In this document: piece after piece, positions 25,329 through 33,544 of the stretch
Numbering within the stretch: position 1 is the stretch's first letter
Layout of the letters: every line of letters starts with the position of its first letter
Origin: Pseudomonas sp. Root562
GTDB taxonomy: Bacteria; Pseudomonadota; Gammaproteobacteria; Pseudomonadales; Pseudomonadaceae
NCBI RefSeq assembly: GCF_001427125.1
Contig: NZ_LMGK01000001.1
Coordinates: forward strand, 141,820 to 205,819
DNA length: 64,000 nucleotides
Direction: 5' to 3'
Position numbers and translations under genes: made by a program
Notes under the pieces: generated by a model
Database searches by the model: none
What the model was told of the DNA's origin: nothing
The model's input: only the letters and a program-made list of their open reading frames with translations

Positions 25329-26388
25329 ATGAATAATCTCTTGGTGTGCAGGCTGCCGTAACTGCAAACTCGTGAACTTCCCCGTTAAGTATTACGTGAA
25401 TCTCACGGGTGGCGTCATCTGGCATTATAAACCAAATATTACTTCCCGTCACATAACCTTTTTTAGCAAGGAACTCTCTCATCGCGCCTGCAGAACCGTC
25501 ATTCTGCATGAGATTATTGGACATATTAGCGGCCGATAAGTTCATAGATATGCCCATATCGTTAGTTGCAGTCGTGCTTGTGTAGCGTATTACACCTGCA
25601 AAATCATCTTTTTTCTCGTGTAAAGTTGCTTTCGATTTTCCTAGCGATACTGGCTCGAATGAGTCCATTGGTATGAACTTGTTTATCAGTCTAATAAGTT
25701 TAGAAACCTGTTCGTGATACTTTGTAGAGTTTTCTCGCGAGGCAACGCGGATTTCTAAAAGACCTTCATTGCTGAGATGTGCGACACTTACTGCTCGTTT
25801 TTTTGTAACTTCCCAAACTTTGGTTCGGCGGCCAGTATTCTGATCAAAGTCGTCGTCTACAAGTTTACTGCTTTCACGGCACTCAACAATTTTAATAGTA
25901 AGCCCTAATACTATGCCGCTTCCGTTAGGAGCCCTATTAATCCTGATGTCTACTATTTCCGGTTCAACTGGCATGTTGACGTATGTAGGTTGCGCTAACA
26001 GGTTGTCCAATCCTTCTGCTATCGCAATCTGAGTTAAGCGATGCTCTAAAAGTATTTTGGTAGCATCTTCAGGTTTGCACTGGAATAGAAAAATATGCTG
26101 GCGCCCATGCTCTTCCACATCGCGAAGCAATGCTTCCAGGTCGGATAATGCGAGCTTTTTACTTTCCAGTGCTGGCAGTACTCGGGTGTCATACATGTGT
26201 TCCCAGTTGGCAGCACTGTGATGAACGCCCTTATCTCTAAGAAAATCTTTGACTACCTGTTGAGTAGTCGCTTCTTTGAGAAGTTCAAATATAGATTCGG
26301 CACGTTCTTTCTCGACCTGGCTTAGCAATTCCTGTCCCCCGATAAATACCGACTTTCGATAGCTTCGCTCAAATCGAAGCCTCGCCAA
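25297..26388 (-). CDS. Unrecognised 363-aa protein, possible sensor (cassette gene 1)
   Basis: The first gene of the cassette; I recognise no family. Residues about 15-125 are mostly helical (SIFELLKEATTQQVVKDFLR), a central beta-rich domain runs about 140-270 (IVDIRINRAPNGSGIVLGLT), and a C-terminal domain about 290-363 includes NIWFIMPDDATREIHVILNG. No membrane helix and no obvious catalytic motif. The start is uncertain: the frame opens after a TAG at 26407, the TTG at 26388 has no ribosome site, and a TTG at 26328 follows GGGGGA by 6 bases. Codons are AT-rich, with a sharp switch to GC-rich DNA immediately upstream. Confidence 0.7.
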   Translation of the reverse strand: MARLRFERSYRKSVFIGGQELLSQVEKERAESIFELLKEATTQQVVKDFLRDKGVHHSAANWEHMYDTRVLPALESKKLALSDLEALLRDVEEHGRQHIFLFQCKPEDATKILLEHRLTQIAIAEGLDNLLAQPTYVNMPVEPEIVDIRINRAPNGSGIVLGLTIKIVECRESSKLVDDDFDQNTGRRTKVWEVTKKRAVSVAHLSNEGLLEIRVASRENSTKYHEQVSKLIRLINKFIPMDSFEPVSLGKSKATLHEKKDDFAGVIRYTSTTATNDMGISMNLSAANMSNNLMQNDGSAGAMREFLAKKGYVTGSNIWFIMPDDATREIHVILNGEVHEFAVTAACTPRDYSYVLGKILSLN

Positions 26389-26603
26389 GAATGGGGTACA
26401 GACAGCCTAGGGCCACGGTGGGCGGGCTCCGGGACGCGCTGTCCACATCCTTGTACTGTCATTCTCTACTGCCACACGATTCCACACAATCTTTTGTAGT
26501 GGCGCTATGTCATATCCGAATCATCGATTCTGAACCCGCGAAATAATGAGCAGCACGAGGCGCACTGAAAAGGTGCATGCAAAGGCTTCTAATCCCGGCG
26601 CGC

Positions 26604-26626
26604 GCCGTCGTCCCCCCGCCACGCCT
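26604..26626 (-). other. cos-like site of a P2-type phage
   Basis: The minus strand reads GGCGTGGCGGGG from 26625 down to 26614, followed by GGACGACGG. The P2 cohesive end begins GGCGAGGCGGGG and, as I recall it, that of 186 begins GGCGTGGCGGGG. Orientation matches too: reading 5' to 3' from here leads towards Q, as at the left end of P2. Cutting position and overhang length are not determined. Confidence 0.7.
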
Positions 26627-26638
26627 GCGGGCTAAATA

Positions 26639-26800
26639 GGGCGCTTTTTCTGCACGCCCTGCAGGTGCTGTGACGCGGGCCTGGCTGGGCTTGCTCTAGC
26701 ATTGATAGGAGTGAGAAAGCCTGCGAATCCCTGCGAGGGTAGGCTGTTTTGGAGATGGAGACTGCGGCGCAGTCTGGGGCGATTTTGAGAGGTGGCTCGG
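26639..26800. other. Non-coding GC-rich block next to cos
   Basis: No gene is seen between cos and the GGTTAG cluster. The sequence is GC-rich like the phage and carries several short direct and inverted motifs (for example GCACGCCCTGCAGGTGCTGTGACGC is imperfectly dyadic at its centre). It may belong to the packaging region. Nothing firmer can be said. Confidence 0.3.
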
Positions 26801-26806
26801 GAAAAG

Positions 26807-27075
26807 GGTTAGTTTTTGGAAAAGGGGGGAGAGGTGGTCTGCAAGCCCCGTATTTACTGGAGTTGAGAGCTAACTTTGAAGGGTAAGTAATGGTTAGGTC
26901 TGAGGTTAGTAAGCTGCAAGCCGTTGATTTATAAGGAATCTATTTATTAGTTTTTAACAGTTATAAAGGTTAGGAAATTACCTCTCATAACCCTAAAGCT
27001 AACCCTTGGCATCGACCGCAAAGCCGCGAAACACAAGGGTTTCACGGCGATTAGAAAAAACTAACCTTCCTAACC
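26807..27075. repeat. Seven GGTTAG hexamers in two opposed arms
   Basis: Plus orientation: 26807, 26892, 26904, 26968. Minus orientation (CTAACC): 26999, 27061, 27070. An extended consensus is RGGTTAGKWWWT, and weaker copies occur near 26871 and 26949. The DNA is AT-rich and non-coding. Arrangement in two arms pointing towards a centre near 26985 suggests binding sites for a phage protein such as integrase arm sites, excisionase, or a replication initiator. The pattern is seen directly; the function is inferred. Confidence 0.6.
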
Positions 27076-27255
27076 TCTTTCCCGTGGGTCAACACGAAAA
27101 GCCGAAAGCACCTAGGGGTGGACGTTGGCAGAGGTCCATCTGCTGCTTATGCGTGCAAACGCACACAGACCCAATACAGTCCACGATTGATTGCAGTCAC
27201 GTGCATGCATGGTTGGATAAGTGAAATTAGTGGCGCGGTGCAGAGTTTCGAACTG

Positions 27256-28092
27256 TCACTGTCGGAAGGGGGCGATATGTCCTTTTCGCCTTAAGGCCAT
27301 GGTGTATCGGAGTGCAAAATAGGCCAGGAAAACGTATGAAGTGAACGGAATGACAAATTTCCAAACGCCTGCGTAAGGCCAGGCATCCACGAACTCGAAT
27401 GCAGGCCTAGCCGTAGCGATAGCAGCGAACGCGCTTAATGTCCCCGTAACAATTGCTAAACCTCTAGGAACGTTGAACCTTTGGCCTCGTAAACCGGTGG
27501 GTAAAAAAATGAAGTAGAGGAAGATGAGCCCAGTTGTAACCATCAGGTTTGCGGCAGTTTTCAGATGGCTAGTCTTCTCACGAGAAGTATCCTCGTAGCC
27601 TACCTCGTTGATTCCTGCAATCCGAGCTCGGGGCTCGAACTCCGGTGCTGGGCCTGATGTAATGACCGAAATGGTTATTGAATCTTTTGGATTCGACAGG
27701 AAGGGCGATACTGAGGCCCCATGCTCGGCGTTACCGATTTTTACCGGGATATTCTTTGGGGTCGTATTTGATGTTTCGGCGCTGATTAGCTTTGCCCCAC
27801 CTTTTACGAAAATCTCCAACGGCGTATCGAAATCGGAGCTCAGAACCGGTTTCGAACCGGTATTCACCAGCTCCAGGGTAGAGAGATACGGCGATTCAAT
27901 GTTTTGGCCATTCAGCGATATTTGAAGATTTTGGATGTTCGAAACGGGCTGTAGGGGCGACGTCGACACTAATCTCAAGGTAAGAGAGTGGGACGCCAAA
28001 TCAACCTGCCAAATGAACACAGGAATGACGAGTCCGGCGATCGTAAACACGATAGTGGCAAAAAACTTCCAGTCCAAAGCCTTCCACGTCAT
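27256..28092 (-). CDS. Unrecognised membrane protein between cos and tRNA-Thr
   Basis: A 278-residue protein. N-terminal membrane helix (FFATIVFTIAGLVIPVFIW, about residues 9-27), a probably periplasmic beta-rich domain (about 30-170), then three hydrophobic segments (LMVTTGLIFLYFIFLP; GLAIVTGTLSAFAAIATA; FVIPFTSYVFLAYFALRY). I chose the ATG at 28092, preceded by AAGGA; an upstream ATG at 28119 lacks a site. It lies inside the presumed prophage boundary at the tRNA and is less GC-rich than its neighbours. Superinfection exclusion is one possible role for such cargo; no family is recognised. Confidence 0.7.
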   Translation of the reverse strand: MTWKALDWKFFATIVFTIAGLVIPVFIWQVDLASHSLTLRLVSTSPLQPVSNIQNLQISLNGQNIESPYLSTLELVNTGSKPVLSSDFDTPLEIFVKGGAKLISAETSNTTPKNIPVKIGNAEHGASVSPFLSNPKDSITISVITSGPAPEFEPRARIAGINEVGYEDTSREKTSHLKTAANLMVTTGLIFLYFIFLPTGLRGQRFNVPRGLAIVTGTLSAFAAIATARPAFEFVDAWPYAGVWKFVIPFTSYVFLAYFALRYTMALRRKGHIAPFRQ

Positions 28093-28195
28093 ATCGATTT
28101 CCTTCCCGAATGAGCTCAATGCGCTTCGACATCCACCCCCTTAGACGAGGGTTGGTTTGCAAGCCTTATTACGTCGGTTGTTACGTATACGGCAA

Positions 28196-28231
28196 AAAAA
28201 AAGGGCCTGCATCACTGCAAGCCCTTCTTTT
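28196..28231 (-). terminator. Terminator of tRNA-Thr
   Basis: On the minus strand GGGCTTGCA-GTGA-TGCAGGCCC forms a 9-base stem with one wobble, followed by a long T tract (plus 28194-28203). It directly follows the CCA end of tRNA-Thr. Confidence 0.85.
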
Positions 28232-28234
28232 ATA

Positions 28235-28310
<76 letters not shown>

Positions 28311-28433
28311 GTGTCAGGGCGACGATTATAGCGATTGGGCAGGTTCTGTAAACCCCTGAATTCTGACTATTTTTGCGCAAGCCTCTGTTGCTGATTTCTG
28401 ACACGCCCGAGTCGTCATCGGGCCTTGAGAAAC

Positions 28434-28495
28434 GCCCTATCTGGCGGAGTTGGTAGACAGCCGCTGGTGCCGTTCAAATTCCCCTGTCCATGCCG
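28434..28495 (+). other. tRNA-Leu-like remnant
   Basis: TGGCGGAGTTGGTAGAC (28442-28458) matches a tRNA-Leu D arm in 16 of 17 bases, and GTTCAAATTCCCC (28472-28484) resembles its T arm, but the anticodon and variable arms are missing between them. A non-functional relic is the simplest reading. The rest of the 28311-28785 spacer shows no gene. Confidence 0.4.
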
Positions 28496-28785
28496 GCTGA
28501 TTCGCATTTCTCGAAGGCGAGTCAGCTTCTGCATATTCTGCCCATGCGGACCCAATTCTGGCAGTTATGTCCTTTTGATTGAATGCTTATGCACAACGGA
28601 ATTTCAGATGCACGGGATTTGATGAGGATTTGTGGATTCGTTCTCATCTGTTCGCAAATGCCTGTTTTTCGGGTTTTTTATTGGGCTGTACGAAAACTGA
28701 ACAGATTGGTTTCACCCCTGAAACAGCTGTAAATATTGGATCCACGATAATTTCATCAACAGAGTTATCCACAGGCTGTCGCGTT

Positions 28786-30015
28786 TTATGGGAGTTCTGC
28801 CAGTAACAGTAGATTTCGGGGTGTGAGCGGGCTTTCGCAGAAGGTTCCGAGGCGAACCGAGTATCCCTGTTCAACAAGGAACAGCGCTCGATCCAGAACC
28901 AGCCACATTTCCAGGGGGCGTCGGAACAGCCCGCGCAGTAGCTCCAGATTGCGCACGTGCGCCAGTCGTTGCCAGCCAGCGGCTTCACGTGCCGACCAGT
29001 CTTGCGGGGCGATTGTGGATAACTCTTTGAGTTCGGCCAAATGATGGCAGTAATCGGCGAAGGATTTGTCCAGCCAGGCGGTGGGCAGGGAGGGGGTTGG
29101 CAGATACTCGTCGATGCCCCGCAGTTCCCGTTGCAGCAGATCGAACCCCAGTCGTCGGGCCATGGACAGGTCGCGTTGACGACGAACGCGAGCGCCAGCG
29201 GTGACGGTTTCGCTCATGGGCAGCGCGAGATCATCGAGCGACAGTTGCAGGCCGCAGCGTTGGGCGGCAGAGGACATGGGGGCGTAATCAACCAGGCTTG
29301 TCCGGTTGTAACAGCAAGGAGCGATTGCGAGCTGCCTGCAGCCAGAGGCACTGGCCAGCCGAATCAAACGCACATGCAGATCACCGCAAGCGTGCAGGGC
29401 AACGGGCGTGTGTTCAGAGCCCAACATCGAGGCCGCAGTCACGTCGAGCACATCTTGTTCAACATGCAACGCATGCAATTGATGCCGTTGACTGAGGGCC
29501 TGGCCGCTGGCAACCAGCGCGGGGTCATATTCCAGGCAGGTCAGATGTTCGCCTGCTTGCAACAATCGGCGTCCAAGATGCCCTTTGCCCGAGCACCAAT
29601 CCAGCCAATGCCCGGGAGCATCGGCGAATTGCAAGCGGCTGGCGAAGGCTTCGATTTGTTGCCACTTGCGTCCCGGTACGTCGACATTCAATCGATGACC
29701 CGCTGTGGCGAGAGTATGGGCGGGCAGTTCACCCACGGCACTGAGTGCAGCAGACATCGCCGCCAATGATGCAAAGGGTTCCGGCGCGTTCAGAAGGGCT
29801 GGTTGGTTGTGAGCGTGTTCCGCATCTTCCAATGACCGCCCGCGTAGCCAGGCTGCCAGTTCCGGGTGGGACGTTTCCCACGGCAGCTGAAGATGTGTGA
29901 ATGGTCGAGGCTTCCAAAGCGCCTGATGTTCTATCAGAAACGCATCCAGGCGCATGAAACGGGCGAGCAAGGCCTCGCCCGTCAATACTTGTGAATCAAC
30001 GTCCCTGGCAGGCAT
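28786..30015 (-). CDS. SAM-dependent methyltransferase (GSTCD-like domain)
   Basis: About 409 residues. A Rossmann methyltransferase core has the SAM motif WLDWCSGKGHLGRRLLQAGE and the LHACGDLH and IAPCCYN motifs typical of the PF13679 group. Substrate unknown; a nucleic acid is likely by analogy. The ATG at 30015 overlaps the end of the permease gene by 20 bases; ATG 29955 is a shorter alternative, and neither has a clear ribosome site. Confidence 0.8.
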   Translation of the reverse strand: MPARDVDSQVLTGEALLARFMRLDAFLIEHQALWKPRPFTHLQLPWETSHPELAAWLRGRSLEDAEHAHNQPALLNAPEPFASLAAMSAALSAVGELPAHTLATAGHRLNVDVPGRKWQQIEAFASRLQFADAPGHWLDWCSGKGHLGRRLLQAGEHLTCLEYDPALVASGQALSQRHQLHALHVEQDVLDVTAASMLGSEHTPVALHACGDLHVRLIRLASASGCRQLAIAPCCYNRTSLVDYAPMSSAAQRCGLQLSLDDLALPMSETVTAGARVRRQRDLSMARRLGFDLLQRELRGIDEYLPTPSLPTAWLDKSFADYCHHLAELKELSTIAPQDWSAREAAGWQRLAHVRNLELLRGLFRRPLEMWLVLDRALFLVEQGYSVRLGTFCESPLTPRNLLLLAELP

Positions 30016-30685
30016 CGACGCGCAACCAGCGCTCCAGCAGCTTGAAGCCGCGTACCAGCACATAAGCCATCAACAGGTAGAACATGCCGGCGGCGAAGAA
30101 GATCTCCACCGGCAGGTAGGTCCGGGCGATGATGGTTCGCGCCATGCCGGTCAGTTCGAGCAAGGTCACGGTGCTGGCCAGGGCGCTGGCCTTGAGCATC
30201 AGAATCACTTCGTTGCTGTAGGCCGGCAGGCCGATACGCGCCGCGCGCGGCAGGATGATGTAGATCAGCGCCTTGGTCTTGGACATGCCCAGCGCTCGCG
30301 CGGCTTCAATCTCGCCCGGTGGAATCGCCTGAATGGCGCCGCGCAGGATCTCGGCGATGTAGGCAGCGGTGTGCAGGGTCATGGTCGCGGTGGCGCACCA
30401 GAACGGATCGCGCAGGTACGGCCACATCGAGCTGTTTCGGATCACATCGAACTGCGCCAGGCCGTAGTAGACCAGGAACAGTTGAACCAGTAGCGGCGTA
30501 CCCCGGAAAAAGAAGATGTAACCGTAGGGAAACGCCCGCACCCACCACAAACGTGAAGAGCGGGCGATGCCCAGCGGAATCGCCAGCAGCAGGCCGGCGA
30601 TCACTGCGATGGCCACCAGTTCCAGGGTCAGGGTAGCGCCTTGAGCCAGTTTCGGCAGCCACTTGATGATCACTTCCCAGTTCAT
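29996..30685 (-). CDS. Amino-acid ABC transporter permease (HisM-like)
   Basis: A 229-residue inner-membrane permease with the polar amino-acid family EAA loop (AIQAIPPGEIEAARALGMSK) that contacts the ATPase. Start MNWEVIIKWLPKLAQGATLT at 30685, overlapping the HisQ-like gene by 4 bases. It is one half of the permease pair of the four-gene HisJQMP-like importer for basic amino acids or histidine. Confidence 0.9.
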   Translation of the reverse strand: MNWEVIIKWLPKLAQGATLTLELVAIAVIAGLLLAIPLGIARSSRLWWVRAFPYGYIFFFRGTPLLVQLFLVYYGLAQFDVIRNSSMWPYLRDPFWCATATMTLHTAAYIAEILRGAIQAIPPGEIEAARALGMSKTKALIYIILPRAARIGLPAYSNEVILMLKASALASTVTLLELTGMARTIIARTYLPVEIFFAAGMFYLLMAYVLVRGFKLLERWLRVDACQGR

Positions 30686-31377
30686 TGGGTGCTCCTCGCG
30701 AAGCCGCGAGCGGCGCGTTTTTCCAGGAAGTACATGCCGGTCATGGCCAGAACGGTCAGGCCCAGGTACATGAACGCGGCGACCATATAGAAGGTGAACG
30801 GTTGTTTGGAGACGGTCACGCCGATTTGCGCGTGACGCATGATTTCTTCCAGGCCGATCACCGAAACCAGCGCGGTGTCTTTCATCAGGATCATGAACAG
30901 GTTGCCCAGGCCGGGCAGGGCGATGCGCCACATCTGCGGCATGATCAACTTGGTGAAAATGCGCCACTTCGACAGGCCCAATGCCACGCCGGCTTCACGA
31001 TGGCCTTTGGGGATGGCGAGGATCGCGCCGCGAAATACCTCGGTGGCGTAGGCACCGAAGCACAGGCCCAGCGCAATCACGCCGGCGGCGAAGGCGTTGA
31101 GTTCAAGGTCGGGGTTGCCGAAGAACTCACCCAGGGCACGCATCAAATTGACCGTGCCGAAGTAGATCAGCAACACCCAGAGCAATTCCGGGATGCCGCG
31201 AACCAGGGTCGAGTAAGTGCCGCCAAGCCATTGCAGAGGCTTGTACGGGGAAGTCTTGGCCAAGGCACCGAGCAGACCGAGCACCAGCCCAAGGCACAGG
31301 GCCGAGAGTGCCAGTTTCACAGTCATCAGCGCGCCAGCGGCGAGCGCCGGGCCGAATCCGTAGAGGTCGATAATCAT
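30682..31377 (-). CDS. Amino-acid ABC transporter permease (HisQ-like)
   Basis: A 231-residue permease with five predicted helices and the EAA loop AILAIPKGHREAGVALGLSK. It begins MIIDLYGFGPALAAGALMTV as HisQ proteins do. It overlaps the HisM-like gene by 4 bases and follows the binding protein by 78 bases. Confidence 0.9.
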   Translation of the reverse strand: MIIDLYGFGPALAAGALMTVKLALSALCLGLVLGLLGALAKTSPYKPLQWLGGTYSTLVRGIPELLWVLLIYFGTVNLMRALGEFFGNPDLELNAFAAGVIALGLCFGAYATEVFRGAILAIPKGHREAGVALGLSKWRIFTKLIMPQMWRIALPGLGNLFMILMKDTALVSVIGLEEIMRHAQIGVTVSKQPFTFYMVAAFMYLGLTVLAMTGMYFLEKRAARGFARSTQ

Positions 31378-31455
31378 GGATTTCTTTTCAAATCGCGGCA
31401 GGCAATGCCAAGAACCGGCGCCGTCAGAAGGCGGCGTCGGTCCGGCAGGTCAGTA

Positions 31456-32205
31456 TCAATAGATGCTGAACGGGAAGTACTTGTCGTTGATCTTCTTGTA
31501 GGTACCGTCAGCAACGATTTCTTTCAGCGCGACGTTGAGCTTCTCGCGGATCGGGTCGCCTTTACGTACGGCAATACCGATCTTGTCGCTTTCTTCTACC
31601 GGGTCACCCTTGAATTCATAGGATTTGCCGGCGTCGCTTTTCAGCCACTCGTAGTTGACGTATTTGTCGGCGAGGATGCCGTCCAGACGACCGGAAGTCA
31701 GGTCGAGGTAGGCGTTTTCCTGAGTGTCGTAGAGCTTGATGGTGATGTCGTCACCATAATTGTCTTCGAGGAAGGTGCCGGCGAGGGTTGCGCGTTGTGC
31801 GCCGATGATTTTGCCCTTCAGCGCAGCCTTGTCGGTTTTGAAATCGACGTTTTTCGGCGCGATGAATTGCAGTTTGTTGGAGTAGTACGGGTCGGTGAAG
31901 TCCACCGCTTGCTTGCGCTCGTCGGTGATCGACATCGAGGAGATCAGGAAGTCGAACTTCTTGGCGTTCAGGGCCGGAATGATGCCGTCCCAGTCGGAGG
32001 TGACAACGGTGCACTCGACTTTCATCTTGGCGCACAGGGCGTCGCCGATCTCTTTGTCGAAGCCGACGACATTGCCACTGGCATCTTTATTGTTGAACGG
32101 CGGGTAAGCCGCTTCGATGCCCATCTTCAGGGTTTCGGCCATGGCACCGGCGCTGAACGCGAGGGTGACGGCGGCAGCCAGGAAGACCTTTTTGAAGTTC
32201 TGCAT
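31456..32205 (-). CDS. Periplasmic basic amino-acid/histidine-binding protein (HisJ/LAO-like)
   Basis: A 249-residue binding protein with a signal peptide (FLAAAVTLAFSAGAMAE, cleavage near residue 22) and the SBP_bac_3 fold. Binding-site signatures include IEAAYPPFNNKD and DGIIPALNAKKFDFLISSMS. It follows the ATPase gene by 13 bases. Lysine, arginine, ornithine or histidine is the likely ligand; the exact preference cannot be read from sequence. Confidence 0.92.
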   Translation of the reverse strand: MQNFKKVFLAAAVTLAFSAGAMAETLKMGIEAAYPPFNNKDASGNVVGFDKEIGDALCAKMKVECTVVTSDWDGIIPALNAKKFDFLISSMSITDERKQAVDFTDPYYSNKLQFIAPKNVDFKTDKAALKGKIIGAQRATLAGTFLEDNYGDDITIKLYDTQENAYLDLTSGRLDGILADKYVNYEWLKSDAGKSYEFKGDPVEESDKIGIAVRKGDPIREKLNVALKEIVADGTYKKINDKYFPFSIY

Positions 32206-32218
32206 GTGGGTAGCTCCG

Positions 32219-32992
32219 TTAGCGGTTGCTGGACATGAATTGTTTGCAGCGCGCCGAAAGCGGGTTTTCAAACACCTGCTGTGGCGATCCTTGCTCTTCT
32301 ACCAGGCCCTGGTGGAGGAACACCACTTCGCTGGAGACCTGACGGGCGAAGCCCATTTCGTGGGTCACGAGCAGCATGGTGCGGCCTTCTTCGGCCAGTG
32401 CGCGGATGACATTAAGTACTTCCTGGACCATTTCCGGGTCAAGCGCGGAGGTCGGCTCGTCGAACAGGATGACCTTGGGCTGCATGGCCAGAGTGCGGGC
32501 GATGGCCGCGCGTTGTTGCTGGCCACCGGACAATTGCGCCGGGTAGGCATGGCGCTTGTCGGCGATGCCGACCTTGGCCAGCAGGGCTTCGGCCACTTCG
32601 ATGGCTTCGGCCTTGCTCTGGCCGAGCACGCGGCGCGGGGCTTCGATGATGTTGTCGAGCACGCTCATGTGCGGCCACAGATTAAAGTTCTGAAACACAA
32701 AACCAATCTCGCTGCGCAGACGATTGATCTGCTTGCCGTCGGCGGCCACCAGTTCGCCGTTTTTCGCGGCTTTGAGCTTGAGCTCTTCGCCGGCCACCAG
32801 GATCTGGCCCTGGTGCGGGTTTTCCAGCAGGTTGATGCAGCGCAGGAACGTGGACTTGCCGGAGCCGGAGGAGCCGAGGATCGAGATCACATCGCCGTCG
32901 CGAGCGGTCAGCGAGATACCTTTGAGCACCTCAAGCGAGCCGTAGCGTTTGTGCAAGTTGCGGATTTCAAGCGCGGGCGTGGCCTCAGCCAT
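32219..32992 (-). CDS. Amino-acid ABC transporter ATPase (HisP-like)
   Basis: A 257-residue ATPase close to HisP: Walker A GSSGSGKST (residues 40-48), signature LSGGQQQR, Walker B VILFDEPTSALD, switch His in VTHEMGFA. First gene of the ATPase-binding protein-permease-permease operon. Confidence 0.94.
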   Translation of the reverse strand: MAEATPALEIRNLHKRYGSLEVLKGISLTARDGDVISILGSSGSGKSTFLRCINLLENPHQGQILVAGEELKLKAAKNGELVAADGKQINRLRSEIGFVFQNFNLWPHMSVLDNIIEAPRRVLGQSKAEAIEVAEALLAKVGIADKRHAYPAQLSGGQQQRAAIARTLAMQPKVILFDEPTSALDPEMVQEVLNVIRALAEEGRTMLLVTHEMGFARQVSSEVVFLHQGLVEEQGSPQQVFENPLSARCKQFMSSNR

Positions 32993-33435
32993 GTGCGTTC
33001 CTCATTATGTGTTTCGCTCCTGCTGTTGGTGGCCTTCCTGGCGAGGCGGCCAAGCTAGCATAGCGTTTCCAAGGCAGCCAACAGCGCTGGGGGCAGTAAA
33101 CGGGTGGCATGTGGCAGGTTGTCGCATCGGCACAGCAGACTGTCGCCCCATCAACAACCGAACAGCCGTTTGAACCTGAGTTTCAATTCAAAAACCCAGC
33201 GGCTTTCACAAAAAGGGCGCGATGTTGCCAGCTTTGGCAGGGGGTGGGAAGCGCTAACCGGCCAAACGCACTTTTATTGTGCGCTGAGCGTTTTTGAAGT
33301 GTGTTTCTGTTGCCTTGATGCGTTCCTGAAAGTGGGTCGCAGGGTAACGTTCTGGCAAATTGCCATTAATCTCAATGACTTGCGAAGACTGTCCGGTCAG
33401 GATGAGATCGCCGGATTAGAAGGTTTTGAAATATT
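32993..33435. other. Long leader region between the transporter and gabP genes
   Basis: About 440 bases without a credible gene; open frames here have poor codon use. It separates two divergently transcribed genes and must hold the transporter promoter and upstream sequences for the sigma-54 promoter at 33436. I could not pick out a clear NtrC or CbrB enhancer by eye. Confidence 0.5.
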
Positions 33436-33452
33436 TTGGCGCAATTATTGCG
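33436..33452 (+). promoter_or_regulatory. Sigma-54 promoter of the GabP-like gene
   Basis: TTGGCGCAATTATTGCG: GG (33438-33439), exactly 10 bases, then GC (33450-33451), with the flanking TTGGC and TTGC bases of the RpoN consensus. Transcription would start near 33463, about 80 bases before the ATG. It implies control by an enhancer-binding protein such as NtrC or CbrB. Confidence 0.75.
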
Positions 33453-33544
33453 TGCAGATTCCGGAACGCCCCGTTTGTTTCTTTTTACAAGAGAGAATCT
33501 TCGGGAGCTGCACGCATTCGCTTTTCCTTACAAAGGTAGTTTCA

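Noticed and set aside
27006..27224. 72-codon plus-strand frame between cos and the membrane-protein gene
   Set aside because: Starts with TTG, no ribosome site, odd composition; it lies within and just after the GGTTAG repeats.
28579..28806. 75-codon plus-strand frame upstream of the methyltransferase end
   Set aside because: No ribosome site, no family resemblance, composition of a non-coding spacer.
28762..29020. Two perfect DnaA boxes (TTATCCACA at 28762-28770 and inverted at 29012-29020)
   Set aside because: Only two, 250 bases apart, one inside a coding gene; no AT-rich unwinding region or further boxes, so no origin is called.
30685..32238. Plus-strand open frame opposite the ABC transporter genes
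   Set aside because: Translation resembles no protein, and three certain genes lie on the other strand.
33104..33544. N-terminal extension of the GabP-like gene
   Set aside because: The in-frame upstream stretch contains the sigma-54 promoter and does not look like protein; the permease starts normally at 33545.
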